The position numbers and the translations under genes are program-made. From positions 1 to 64,000 of the forward strand of contig NZ_PZKN01000020.1 in assembly GCF_003046795.1 (NCBI RefSeq): a stretch of 64,000 nt of DNA, read 5' to 3'. Positions 42,861-50,553 of this stretch are shown in pieces (position 1 is the stretch's first letter; each line of letters begins with the position of its first letter). The stretch is from Desulfonatronum sp. SC1. Its GTDB lineage: Bacteria > Desulfobacterota > Desulfovibrionia > Desulfovibrionales > Desulfonatronaceae. The notes under the pieces were generated by a model, which saw only the letters and a list, made by a program, of their open reading frames with translations, was not told where the DNA came from and ran no database searches.

Positions 42861-43871
42861 ATGCACCTGAATCGAAACCACACCGCCAACCATTTCAAGG
42901 CCCTGGCCGTCTCTCTGTTTTTGCTCATTACCGCCTGCCCGGACTTGGCCGCCGAAGAAACCTCGCCATTGTTCACCCAGGCCCAGCGCATCGCGGATCG
43001 GGACGGATACGCCCTGATCACCACACTGGAGCTACGCCGACTGATGGATGAAAAGCCCAACGTGCTGCTGGTGGACGTGCGCTTTGCCTATGAGTTCGTT
43101 TCCGGCCATATGCCCGAGGCCGTAAGCCTGCCCGTGGATCTGCGTGATCGAGGCGACCTGTCCCCGGAGCGCCGGGAAGCCATGCTGGACACCTTCGGGC
43201 CGGACAAGGACCGCCCCGTCGTGGTCTACTGCCGCGACTTTCGCTGACTGCTCAGCGAGATCGCCGCGGCCTGGGCCGTGCGCCTGGGATATACCAACGT
43301 CATCCGTTATCCCGCTGGGTATATTGCCTGGCGCGAGCACTACCCAGATCTTCAAGTATGCGAGACCCGCGCCCATCGCCTCCAGCCGGGTCAATACTTC
43401 CCGCCCTGCGTACTCACCGCCGCGGACAGGAGCCAGGACTTCGCCTACCTGGGTCTGGAGCAGGAATCGGCACATTTCTTACTGGCCGACGTGCCCGCGG
43501 AGTTCGTCCTGCTCAAGTATTACGGCGAGAACTGCTACCAGTGCGTCCAGGAGGTGGACCAGTACAACCGCCTGTTCACCATGCTCCGCGACGACCCCGA
43601 ACTCGGGCCGCGCCTGAAAATGATCGGCATCGGCGTGGGAGACACCCAGCGCAGCGTACTGCGCTTCAAACGCGCGCACCACGTTCCCTATCCGCTGCTG
43701 CCCGACGAGCGCCAAGTCATGTTCGAATCCGTGGGCGCCGGGGAAATTCCGCTGACTTATCTGGTCAAAATCCTGCCCGATGCACGGGTTCAGGTGGTGC
43801 TGTATCATGAGGGAGGGATGGAGGACGTGGGTGGATTGTTTGAACTGATCAAGAATGCCGTGACGGAGTAG
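42861..43871 (+). CDS. Probable selenoprotein: rhodanese plus thioredoxin-like lipoprotein (in-frame TGA at 43245)
   Basis: ATG 42861 follows GGGAGG. A lipobox-like ITAC precedes a rhodanese domain (VLLVDVRFAYEFVSGHMPEA). The active loop reads YCRDFR-TGA-LLSEIAAAW; 208 further codons continue in the same frame to TAG at 43869. The TGA (residue 129) aligns with the second Cys of the loop YCGGLH-C-PLSH in the neighbouring gene, and the flanks align too (GYTNVIRYPAG versus GYTNVAVYPAG). After the TGA comes a thioredoxin/AhpC-like domain with CYQC (EFVLLKYYGENCYQC). Cys-to-TGA alignment, an intact downstream frame and a hairpin after the TGA support selenocysteine. The alternative is a nonsense mutation with two fragments. 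Confidence 0.7.
43251..43288 (+). promoter_or_regulatory. Candidate bacterial SECIS hairpin
   Basis: Lower stem CTCAG (43251-43255) with CTGGG (43284-43288); upper stem GC+CGCGGC (43263-43270) with GCCGTG+GC (43275-43283, one bulged C); apical loop CTGG at 43271-43274, starting 24 nt after the TGA. The loop distance fits bacterial SECIS elements. The G is the third loop base rather than first or second, so the match is imperfect. Confidence 0.45.
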
Positions 43872-43970
43872 GGAGAAAAGATAGGGCTTGTGCGATTCCA
43901 AGAGGTCTCTTACCATGCGTCCGTTACGTGGCCTTTTTTGATCACCCTCAACCAGGAAGAATCGCTCACC

Positions 43971-44528
43971 ATGCCCGGCACCACATCCTTGCACTCCCTC
44001 CACGTCATGGTCTGGACCGCCCTGATGGCCTCCTTGATCGCCGTGGGGTCGTTCCTCACCATCCCTCTGGGGCCGGTGCCCTTTTCCATGCAGCCCCTGT
44101 TCGTCATGTTGGCCGGTTTTCTGCTGGGCTGGCCCCATGGAATGATCGCGGCTCTGCTTTTCGTCGCCGCCGGAAGCATCGGCCTGCCCGTGTTCGCCGG
44201 GGGCAAGTCCGGCCTGGCCGTGCTTTTCGGCCCCACGGGCGGCTATCTGATCGGCTTCGTCCTGGCCGCCGGGGCCATCGGTCTGCTCACTCAGGCACGA
44301 AAAACCACTCAGACACCCGGTTGGATCCTCGGTCTGCTGGCCGGGTTGGCAGGCTTGACCCTGCTCTACGCCTGCGGACTGCTCAACCTGATCCGCGTCC
44401 TGGACATCGGCTGGCACAAAGCCCTGACCATCGGCTTCCTGCCGTTCATCCTCCAGGATCTGGTCAAGCTGGTCATGGCCGTGGCCACATGGCGGATCAT
44501 GCACGGACGGGGATTGCTGCCGCGGTGA
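43971..44528 (+). CDS. bioY: Biotin ECF transporter substrate-binding component BioY
   Basis: 185 residues; ATG 43971 is chosen over an upstream start because it begins just before the first membrane helix and follows AGGAAGA. Six membrane segments and the BioY signatures GPVPFSMQPLFVMLAGFLLG and FGPTGGYLIGF are visible. It binds biotin in the membrane. Its stop overlaps the GTG start of the ATPase gene. Confidence 0.9.
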   Translation: MPGTTSLHSLHVMVWTALMASLIAVGSFLTIPLGPVPFSMQPLFVMLAGFLLGWPHGMIAALLFVAAGSIGLPVFAGGKSGLAVLFGPTGGYLIGFVLAAGAIGLLTQARKTTQTPGWILGLLAGLAGLTLLYACGLLNLIRVLDIGWHKALTIGFLPFILQDLVKLVMAVATWRIMHGRGLLPR

Positions 44529-45283
44529 TCAGCGCCGCTTCGGTCCACTTTGCCTATGCGACCTCCGCCCCCATCCTCCGCGACATAGGCTTCAAACTGG
44601 ACAAGGGACGAATCCTCGGCCTCGCCGGTCCCAACGGAGCGGGCAAATCGACGCTGCTCGCACTGTTGGCCGGGTTGCTGACGCCGTCCTCCGGTACCCT
44701 CCGGGTCGCTGGAGTGAACGCGCTTCAGGACGGCGATGCGGTTCGGCGCAAAACCGCCCTGGTGCTCCAGGAGGCGGATCTGACCATTATTGGCACCACC
44801 ATCGACGAGGACATCTGCCTGGGACTGCCGCCCGAGCGACGCGACGAAGCCCTGGATCTGGCCGTCCGCCTGCGCCTGCCCGATCCGGAAACCCCGGTCC
44901 ACACCCTGTCCCACGGCCAGAAGCGAAAACTCTGCCTGGCCACGGCCCTGTTGCGCCAGCCGGAACTACTGCTCCTGGACGAACCCTTTGCCGGACTGGA
45001 TTATCCGGGCATTCGGGAAATCCGGGCCATGCTCCAGGCCAACCAGGACAACGGCCTGACCCAGATCATCGCCTGCCACGATCTAGAGCCTCTGGCCGAT
45101 CTGGCCGACCTATGGCTGGTCCTGTCCGCTGGTCGCCAGGCGGCCTTCGGCCCTGCACGAGAGGTCTTTCCCCTTCTGGAATCCCTGGACGTGCGCCCCC
45201 CCTGCTCCTGGCGGACCGGGATGGGCATCCTGCCCTGGGACGACCGCCACGAACCATCTTCCACCACGATCCCACTCACCTGA
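44525..45283 (+). CDS. bioM: ECF transporter ATPase (BioM-like)
   Basis: 252 residues from GTG 44525, overlapping the bioY stop (GTGA). The frame is open further upstream but that part is antisense-like GC shadow. Walker A GPNGAGKST, Q-loop LVLQEAD, signature LSHGQKRK, Walker B LLLLDEP and switch CHD are present. It supplies energy for biotin uptake with BioY and the T component. Confidence 0.88.
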   Translation: MISAASVHFAYATSAPILRDIGFKLDKGRILGLAGPNGAGKSTLLALLAGLLTPSSGTLRVAGVNALQDGDAVRRKTALVLQEADLTIIGTTIDEDICLGLPPERRDEALDLAVRLRLPDPETPVHTLSHGQKRKLCLATALLRQPELLLLDEPFAGLDYPGIREIRAMLQANQDNGLTQIIACHDLEPLADLADLWLVLSAGRQAAFGPAREVFPLLESLDVRPPCSWRTGMGILPWDDRHEPSSTTIPLT

Positions 45284-45286
45284 AGC

Positions 45287-46057
45287 ATGGCCGTCGCCCC
45301 CCTGCTCGCCCCGACCCCGCGCGACGGACTCGGCCGCGCCCTCCTGGCCCTGGACGCCCGCCCCAAGCTGGCCTTCGCCTTGCTCGTCGGCATGGTCCTC
45401 TGGCAGCTTCCCCTGCTGATTTTGTTTTTCCTGACGCTCTTTGGCGGAGCGTCCTGCCGGGCTCTGGGAGGATTCGCCAAGTCCAACGGGACATTGTGGC
45501 GGATGGCGTTTCTTTTTGTTTTGGTCTGGTCCGGACTGAAGTGCGGACTGGATATCTGGGCAGGAGCCGATCTGCTCGCTGGACTGGGAGCGGGGGCTGA
45601 ATTGGGGGTCAGGCTGGCAACGCTGCTCCTGCTGGGCTTCACCCTGACCCTGTCCACCTCTCCGCGCCGCCTGGGCCTCGGCCTGGCTTGGTATCTGCGG
45701 CCCGTGCTCGGCTCCCGAGCCTGGAAAACCGCACTGGCCCTGAGCCTGATGATCCATTTCCTGCCCCTGGGCCTGGCCGCGGTCGGCGGACTGCGCCAAG
45801 GTCTGGCCATGCGCTGTCCGGACTGCCCCTGGCCAACCCGCCTCCGCCTGATCCCCCTGGCTCTGCTCCGGGTGCTCAGTCAGACCACATGGACCCAAAC
45901 CCTGGCCGTGGCCGCCCGAAAGCTCGACCACCCGGAGGCTTGGCAGCCGGAACGCAAGGTTAGGCTCGGAGAATGGGCAGCAGCCTTGACCCCGCTACTG
46001 GTCTTGGGTGTATTCTGGGGATTGCTTGCGCACTTTTTCCCCTTCCTGATTGAATAA
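45287..46057 (+). CDS. bioN: ECF transporter T component (BioN-like)
   Basis: 256 residues with several membrane segments and an EcfT-type coupling motif (AVAARKLDHPEAW). It starts three bases after the ATPase gene, completing a BioYMN-type biotin uptake operon. Identity rests largely on position; the family is divergent. Confidence 0.8.
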   Translation: MAVAPLLAPTPRDGLGRALLALDARPKLAFALLVGMVLWQLPLLILFFLTLFGGASCRALGGFAKSNGTLWRMAFLFVLVWSGLKCGLDIWAGADLLAGLGAGAELGVRLATLLLLGFTLTLSTSPRRLGLGLAWYLRPVLGSRAWKTALALSLMIHFLPLGLAAVGGLRQGLAMRCPDCPWPTRLRLIPLALLRVLSQTTWTQTLAVAARKLDHPEAWQPERKVRLGEWAAALTPLLVLGVFWGLLAHFFPFLIE

Positions 46058-46065
46058 TGAACAGA

Positions 46066-46929
46066 TCAATATATCTTGCGTTTTGCGAAACTGGAGCCCA
46101 GCACGTTAAACGTGTTTTCCACGACGAAAATGGCGTGCTCGTCCTTGGAAAAAACAAGTTCTTCCAGGCGCTTTAAGACGATGTTGTTGGTGATGGCCAT
46201 GATGATGTCCTTGTCCTTCCGGGAGTAAGCCCCGTGTCCGCGGATGAACGTCGCGCCCATCTTCAGGTGGTTGATCATTTCGTCGGCGATCTCCTGGCTG
46301 TGGTCGGAGATGATCAGCACGAGCTTGCGCTGGTTGAACATGCCCAGGGTGGATTCCAGGACCACGGAGGTGATGAACACGAGGATCAGAGAGGCAATGA
46401 TCAGGTCGATGTCCAACACCAGCAGACTAACGCTGAACAAGGCGAAATTGAAGATAAAGTAGGTCTTGCCGATGCCGATGTTATACTTCTGGTTCAACAA
46501 CACGGCCACCACGTCCAGCCCTCCGTTGGATCCCAGGGAGCGCAGGACGATGCCCGCCCCGAAACCGATGATCCCGCCGGCGGCAATGGCCGCGTAAAGC
46601 TGGTCCTGAATGCCGAAGTCCAGATCGATCAGCTCGTAGGTCAAGGTGGCGACGATCATGGCAAACAGGCTATAGAAAAAAAATCGCCGACTGACATTGA
46701 CCCAGCCCACCACGAACAAAGGAATGTTCAAAAAAAAGTACAGAATGCCGGCGGAGACCACTGGAAACGCATAAAAGATCAGCAACCCGACGCCGAACAC
46801 CCCGCCGGGAACAAACGCGTGGTGCACCACGATGCCCTTCATCGCGGCGGAAATGATCACCGATCCAACGGTAATCAACAAAAGGTTCCACCAGATAGTG
46901 GACGTAAATCTCTCAACCCGCTTCGTCAT
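46066..46929 (-). CDS. YitT-family membrane protein (YitT plus DUF2179 domain)
   Basis: 287 residues from ATG 46929 (GGAGATATCAAGG). Five or so membrane segments with FVPGGVFGVGLLIFY and LRSLGSNGGLDVVAVLLNQKY, typical of YitT, then a C-terminal cytoplasmic DUF2179 domain (IISDHSQEIADEMINHLKMGATFIRGHGAYS). Physiological role is not established. Its leader lies inside the transcript downstream of tRNA-Pro. Confidence 0.88.
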   Translation of the reverse strand: MTKRVERFTSTIWWNLLLITVGSVIISAAMKGIVVHHAFVPGGVFGVGLLIFYAFPVVSAGILYFFLNIPLFVVGWVNVSRRFFFYSLFAMIVATLTYELIDLDFGIQDQLYAAIAAGGIIGFGAGIVLRSLGSNGGLDVVAVLLNQKYNIGIGKTYFIFNFALFSVSLLVLDIDLIIASLILVFITSVVLESTLGMFNQRKLVLIISDHSQEIADEMINHLKMGATFIRGHGAYSRKDKDIIMAITNNIVLKRLEELVFSKDEHAIFVVENTFNVLGSSFAKRKIY

Positions 46930-46963
46930 CCTTGATATCTCCAAAAGAAAAGAAAAAGGAAAA

Positions 46964-46991
46964 GGGTCGCGATGATCATCCATCGCAACCC
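46964..46991 (-). terminator. Terminator of tRNA-Pro
   Basis: Eleven-bp arms (46964-46974 and 46981-46991, one G-T pair) with an ATCATC loop, followed on the minus strand by TTTTCCTTTTTCTTTT. It lies between tRNA-Pro and the YitT gene, 35 bp before its start. Confidence 0.8.
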
Positions 46992-47005
46992 TTTGTTGTT
47001 CAAGC

Positions 47006-47082
47006 TGGTCGGGGCGAGACGATTTGAACGTCCGACCCCCTGCTCCCAAGGCAGGTGCGCTGCCAAGCTGCGCTACGCCCCG
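47006..47082 (-). tRNA. tRNA-Pro (anticodon TGG)
   Basis: 77 nt with encoded CCA, minus strand. Acceptor CGGGGCG pairs with CGCCCCG; anticodon stem CCTGC/GCAGG encloses CTTGGGA; T arm contains GTTCAAATC. All elements are intact. Confidence 0.96.
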
Positions 47083-47155
47083 ATCCACGAACAACTAGTC
47101 GAACCAATGAAATAAGGCAAGTCCGCCGCGGACTTGCCCGCTACGACCCGACGTG

Positions 47156-47665
47156 TCAAAAATCAATGCCTTTGAGCGCCCCTTGCCCCTGGTTGAAAGG
47201 GTGTTTGACGGGGAGCATTTCCGTAATCAGGTCCGCCTGTCGTCCGAGCCATTCCGGAAGTCCGCGTCCGGTCATGATCAGATGCACGTTTCGCTCTCGT
47301 GCCCTGTCCAGCAAGGCTTGCAGTTCTTCCTGCTCCAGCACGCCCGCGCCCAGAGCGTACAGGACCTCGTCCAACACCAGGACCTGGACGACATCGGCCG
47401 CGACCTTGGCCGAGGCCCAGTCCAAGGTGGTCAGGGCCGCCTCCCGGTGTCGGGTCCAGTCCTGGTTGTCCCGAAAAAAACCCAGACCTCCGACAAGGAA
47501 GTCGTCCCCGAGAAGGGACGCCAGAAACCGCTGCTCCCCGGCAACATCGTCCCGTTTCATGAACTGCGCGCAGGCTACGCGCAAATCGTGCCCCAAGGCT
47601 CGGAGGATCTGCCCCAAGGCCGCGGAAGTCTTGCCCTTGCCGTCTCCGGTGTACACCACGATCAC
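47156..47665 (-). CDS. cobO: Cob(I)yrinic acid a,c-diamide adenosyltransferase
   Basis: 169 residues from GTG 47665, whose G-T-G-A overlaps the stop of the radical SAM gene. It attaches the adenosyl group to cobalt in B12 synthesis. P-loop YTGDGKGKTSAALG at the N-terminus, VLDEVLYALGAGVL and LIMTGRGLPEWL are diagnostic of the CobO/BtuR family; length is normal. Confidence 0.92.
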   Translation of the reverse strand: MIVVYTGDGKGKTSAALGQILRALGHDLRVACAQFMKRDDVAGEQRFLASLLGDDFLVGGLGFFRDNQDWTRHREAALTTLDWASAKVAADVVQVLVLDEVLYALGAGVLEQEELQALLDRARERNVHLIMTGRGLPEWLGRQADLITEMLPVKHPFNQGQGALKGIDF

Positions 47666-48726
47666 GTCGTCGCCTCCAACGGTATGGTTTTCATGCCTTG
47701 TCCTTCCACCGGAGCGCCGCACGCTCGGCACGCTCCGTCGTCCATCCCGATGTTTCGCACGTGGAATCCTTGCCGGAGCAGCAACGGCGTCCCGCACCTG
47801 GAACATTCAGTCGCCTCCCCGGCGACCCCGGTGATATTGCCGACGTAGACATGCGACAACCCGGCCTCCTTGCCGACCTCCCAGGCTTTTTTGAGGGTTT
47901 GTGGCGGTGTAGGCGGGCGGTCGAGCATGGTATGGTCGGGATGAAAACGGGACAGATGCCAGGGCGTTTGGGGCCCCAATTCCCGATAAATGAAGTCGGC
48001 CATGGCCCGCAATTCTCCGGGCTCGTCGTTCAGTCCGGGGATGAGCAAGGTGGTGACTTCCAACCACCAGCCCAGCCCGCGAATGGTTTTCAGATTGTCC
48101 AGGACGGGCTGCAGCCTGGCCCCGCAGATGTCCTTGTAAAACCCTTCGGTGAACGCCTTCAAATCGATATTCGCCGCGTCGATCAACGGCCCCCAGGACT
48201 CCAGGCATTCCCTGCTTTGAAACCCGTTGGACACGATGATGTTCCCCAGCCCCCGCTCCCTGGCCCGTGTGGCGACGTTCTCCACCAGCTCGAAAAAAAC
48301 CGTGGGTTCGGAATAAGTGTATGAGATGCTGGCGGCCTTGGAACGCAGGGCCAGGTCCACCACGACTTCCGCTTGCATTCGTTCCCCACGCACGGCCTCG
48401 CCCCGGCGCGGCGGTTGGGACAAGCTGGAATTCTGGCAAAAGGAACAGGACAGATTGCAGCCCATGGTCCCCAGCGAGAGAGTCTTGGTGCCGGGAAAAT
48501 AGTGGTACAGCGGCTTCTTCTCCACCGGATCGAGATTCAAGGCGGCCACCGTGTCCCGGACCAGGGTATACAGCCGACCCTGCCGATTGACCCGCACCCC
48601 GCATCGCCCCCGCTCATTCTCGGCGATAACGCAGAAGTGAGCGCAGAGTCGGCACTGGATCTTTGCATCCTTGAGCGGCTTCCAAAGACGAGCCTCATCC
48701 GTTGAACAAATCAGGGACGTACTCAT
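47662..48726 (-). CDS. amrS: AmmeMemoRadiSam-type radical SAM enzyme (AmrS)
   Basis: 354 residues. Radical SAM motif CNLSCSFC after TMG, preceded by an N-terminal Cys group (CRLCAHFC, GRCGV) typical of AmrS/PflA-like enzymes, and SYTYSEPTVFFE downstream. The C-terminus has a zinc-ribbon-like CSRCG...CRACG. AmmeMemoRadiSam partners (AmmA, MEMO) are not in the window. It is translationally coupled with cobO. Confidence 0.85.
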   Translation of the reverse strand: MSTSLICSTDEARLWKPLKDAKIQCRLCAHFCVIAENERGRCGVRVNRQGRLYTLVRDTVAALNLDPVEKKPLYHYFPGTKTLSLGTMGCNLSCSFCQNSSLSQPPRRGEAVRGERMQAEVVVDLALRSKAASISYTYSEPTVFFELVENVATRARERGLGNIIVSNGFQSRECLESWGPLIDAANIDLKAFTEGFYKDICGARLQPVLDNLKTIRGLGWWLEVTTLLIPGLNDEPGELRAMADFIYRELGPQTPWHLSRFHPDHTMLDRPPTPPQTLKKAWEVGKEAGLSHVYVGNITGVAGEATECSRCGTPLLLRQGFHVRNIGMDDGACRACGAPVEGQGMKTIPLEATT

Positions 48727-48785
48727 ATCGCCACCTCCTCGCTGGGATCAGATCCGGAAATGGTTCCAATTCGGGCCTATTGCCT

Positions 48786-49304
48786 TCAATCCCGCTTTCC
48801 GGGCGCTGTTTGCTCCCTGGGCATGCGATCGTGAGGCACGCGCGGGTCCGGCTTGGTCATATCCGGCTTGGTCATATCCGGCTTGGTCATATCCGGCTTG
48901 GTCATATCCGGCTTGGTCATATCCGGCTTGGTCATATCCGGCCTGGTCATGCCAGGCTTGGTGTTTCCAGGCCAGGTGATTTCCGGAGTGATCAGCAACG
49001 GGCCGAAGAGCACTTCGGTTTCCTGCTTTTCCTCCGGCGGCGGGACCACATGAATCACTCTGTCGCCCAATGCGTCGCCCGGACCGGGATTTCTGTCCAT
49101 ATACATCCGGGTTCCCGGCTTTGATTCCCCGGAAGGGCCGACTCGGATCACGGAATCGCCCGAGCGCTCATCCGTACCGATATACGTTCCGCCTGCCGCT
49201 TGGGCCAGGACATGCGACGCCCATGACTCCTCGGCGGTTACGAAACACGAAAACACGGCCACGACGAATCCAAGCCCCAATATCAATATCCATCGGCAAA
49301 GCAT
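48786..49304 (-). CDS. Exported MTKPD-repeat protein of unknown function
   Basis: 172 residues from ATG 49304 (strong TAAGGAGG). A signal peptide (WILILGLGFVVAVFSCFVTA) is followed by a soluble region (YIGTDERSGDSVIRVGPSGE ... DRVIHVVPPPEEK) and then a C-terminal array of the pentapeptide MTKPD/MTRPD, about seven units, encoded by a 15-bp tandem repeat. I recognise no family. The repeat could be a flexible cell-envelope spacer. Confidence 0.7.
   Translation of the reverse strand: MLCRWILILGLGFVVAVFSCFVTAEESWASHVLAQAAGGTYIGTDERSGDSVIRVGPSGESKPGTRMYMDRNPGPGDALGDRVIHVVPPPEEKQETEVLFGPLLITPEITWPGNTKPGMTRPDMTKPDMTKPDMTKPDMTKPDMTKPDMTKPDPRVPHDRMPREQTAPGKRD
48841..48960. repeat. 15-bp tandem repeat array encoding MTKPD
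   Basis: The unit GTCATATCCGGCTTG (plus strand) is repeated from 48856; five copies are perfect, and the last two (48931-48960) and the left edge are variant. It stays in frame with the encoded protein. Copy number is likely to vary between strains by slippage. Confidence 0.92.
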
Positions 49305-49435
49305 CCTGTACCTCCTTACCGGAGTCCTTATCGGCGATTCGGGGATAAACCGAGTATTTTCCTTGAACAATGAACGCGGGAGTGGTAGTTTGCCTGAATC
49401 GTTCGTCATCACATTCCCAAGGAGCAATCGTCATC

Positions 49436-50488
49436 ATGATGCCTCATCGCTCTCGGGCCTATCAACAGGCCGGCGTTGACATCCAGGCAGGCAATCGGCT
49501 TGTCGATCGGATCAAAAAAGCCATTTCGACCACCCACACCAAGGGGGTCATTTCGGACATCGGCGGGTTCGGAGGCCTTTTCAAGCCGGACATGAACCAG
49601 TTCAACGAGCCCGTGCTGGTCGCGGCCACGGACGGTGTGGGCACCAAGCTGAAGCTGGCCTTTGCCTTTCAGCGCCACGACACCATAGGTATCGACCTGG
49701 TGGCCATGAATGTCAACGACATCCTCGTCCAGGGTGCCAAGCCGCTCTTCTTCCTGGACTATTTCGCCACGGGCAAGCTGGATCTGGACCAGGCCGAACA
49801 AGTCGTGACCGGCATCGCCGTCGGCTGCAAGGAGGCCGGATGCGCCCTGTTGGGCGGGGAAACCGCCGAGATGCCGGACTTGTATTCTCCTGGAGAGTAT
49901 GATCTGGCCGGTTTTTGCGTCGGCATCGTCGAAGACACCAGGATCATCGACGGCTCACGTTCCAGCCCCGGAGACCAACTCATCGGGCTGGCCTCCTCGG
50001 GATTCCACGCCAACGGCTACTCCCTGGTGCGCAAAGTACTCGCCGAATCCAAGCTGCAAGGCCAGGACACCTTCCCCGGAACCCAGAATTCCGTGGCCGA
50101 CGTCCTGCTCAGCCCCACCAAAATCTACGTCAAGCCGGTACTGAACCTGCTGCGCGACCTGCCCATCAAAGGCATGGTCCACATCACCGGCGGCGGCTTT
50201 TATGACAACATTCCCCGGATCATCCCCAACCAGTTGCTGGCCTCGATCCAGTTCGGCTCCTGGCCCGTGCCCCAGGAATTTCTATGGATCAAGCAGGCCG
50301 GTCGGCTTTCCTGGGAGGAAATGCACCAAATTTTCAACGTGGGCATCGGCTTCCTGCTCGTAGTGGACAGACAGCACGCCGAAGAGATCATTTCCCGGCT
50401 CAACGCCCAGAATCAGGAAGCCTTCCTGATCGGTGAACTCCTAGAGCGCAAGGGCAAGGACGAGGAACAGGTGCGGATCGTCTTCTGA
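49436..50488 (+). CDS. purM: Phosphoribosylformylglycinamidine cyclo-ligase
   Basis: 350 residues from ATG 49436 (AAGGAG; a second ATG follows directly). It closes the imidazole ring in purine synthesis using ATP. ATDGVGTKLKLA, VAMNVNDILVQGAKPLFFLDY, GGETAEMPDLY and ITGGGFYDNIPRI are family hallmarks. A monocistronic unit as far as visible. A GCGGGCT/AGCCCGC hairpin (50531-50551) lies between it and the convergent radical SAM gene. Confidence 0.95.
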   Translation: MMPHRSRAYQQAGVDIQAGNRLVDRIKKAISTTHTKGVISDIGGFGGLFKPDMNQFNEPVLVAATDGVGTKLKLAFAFQRHDTIGIDLVAMNVNDILVQGAKPLFFLDYFATGKLDLDQAEQVVTGIAVGCKEAGCALLGGETAEMPDLYSPGEYDLAGFCVGIVEDTRIIDGSRSSPGDQLIGLASSGFHANGYSLVRKVLAESKLQGQDTFPGTQNSVADVLLSPTKIYVKPVLNLLRDLPIKGMVHITGGGFYDNIPRIIPNQLLASIQFGSWPVPQEFLWIKQAGRLSWEEMHQIFNVGIGFLLVVDRQHAEEIISRLNAQNQEAFLIGELLERKGKDEEQVRIVF

Positions 50489-50553
50489 TTCACGCTAACA
50501 CTGGCGGCATGTTGATACAGTCCGATTCCGCGGGCTGTTCAAAAGCCCGCCTC

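Noticed and set aside
43245-43247. TGA as an ordinary nonsense mutation making two pseudogene pieces
   Set aside because: Exact alignment to a Cys, ungapped flanks and an undamaged 208-codon downstream frame make selenocysteine more likely, although only the presence of sel genes can settle it.
48841-48960. Regular repeats considered as a CRISPR array
   Set aside because: The 15-bp units are directly tandem, without spacers, and encode an in-frame pentapeptide.
50531-50551. GCGGGCT/AGCCCGC hairpin as a terminator for purM
   Set aside because: The stem is good but there is no T-run on either side, so termination is not supported.
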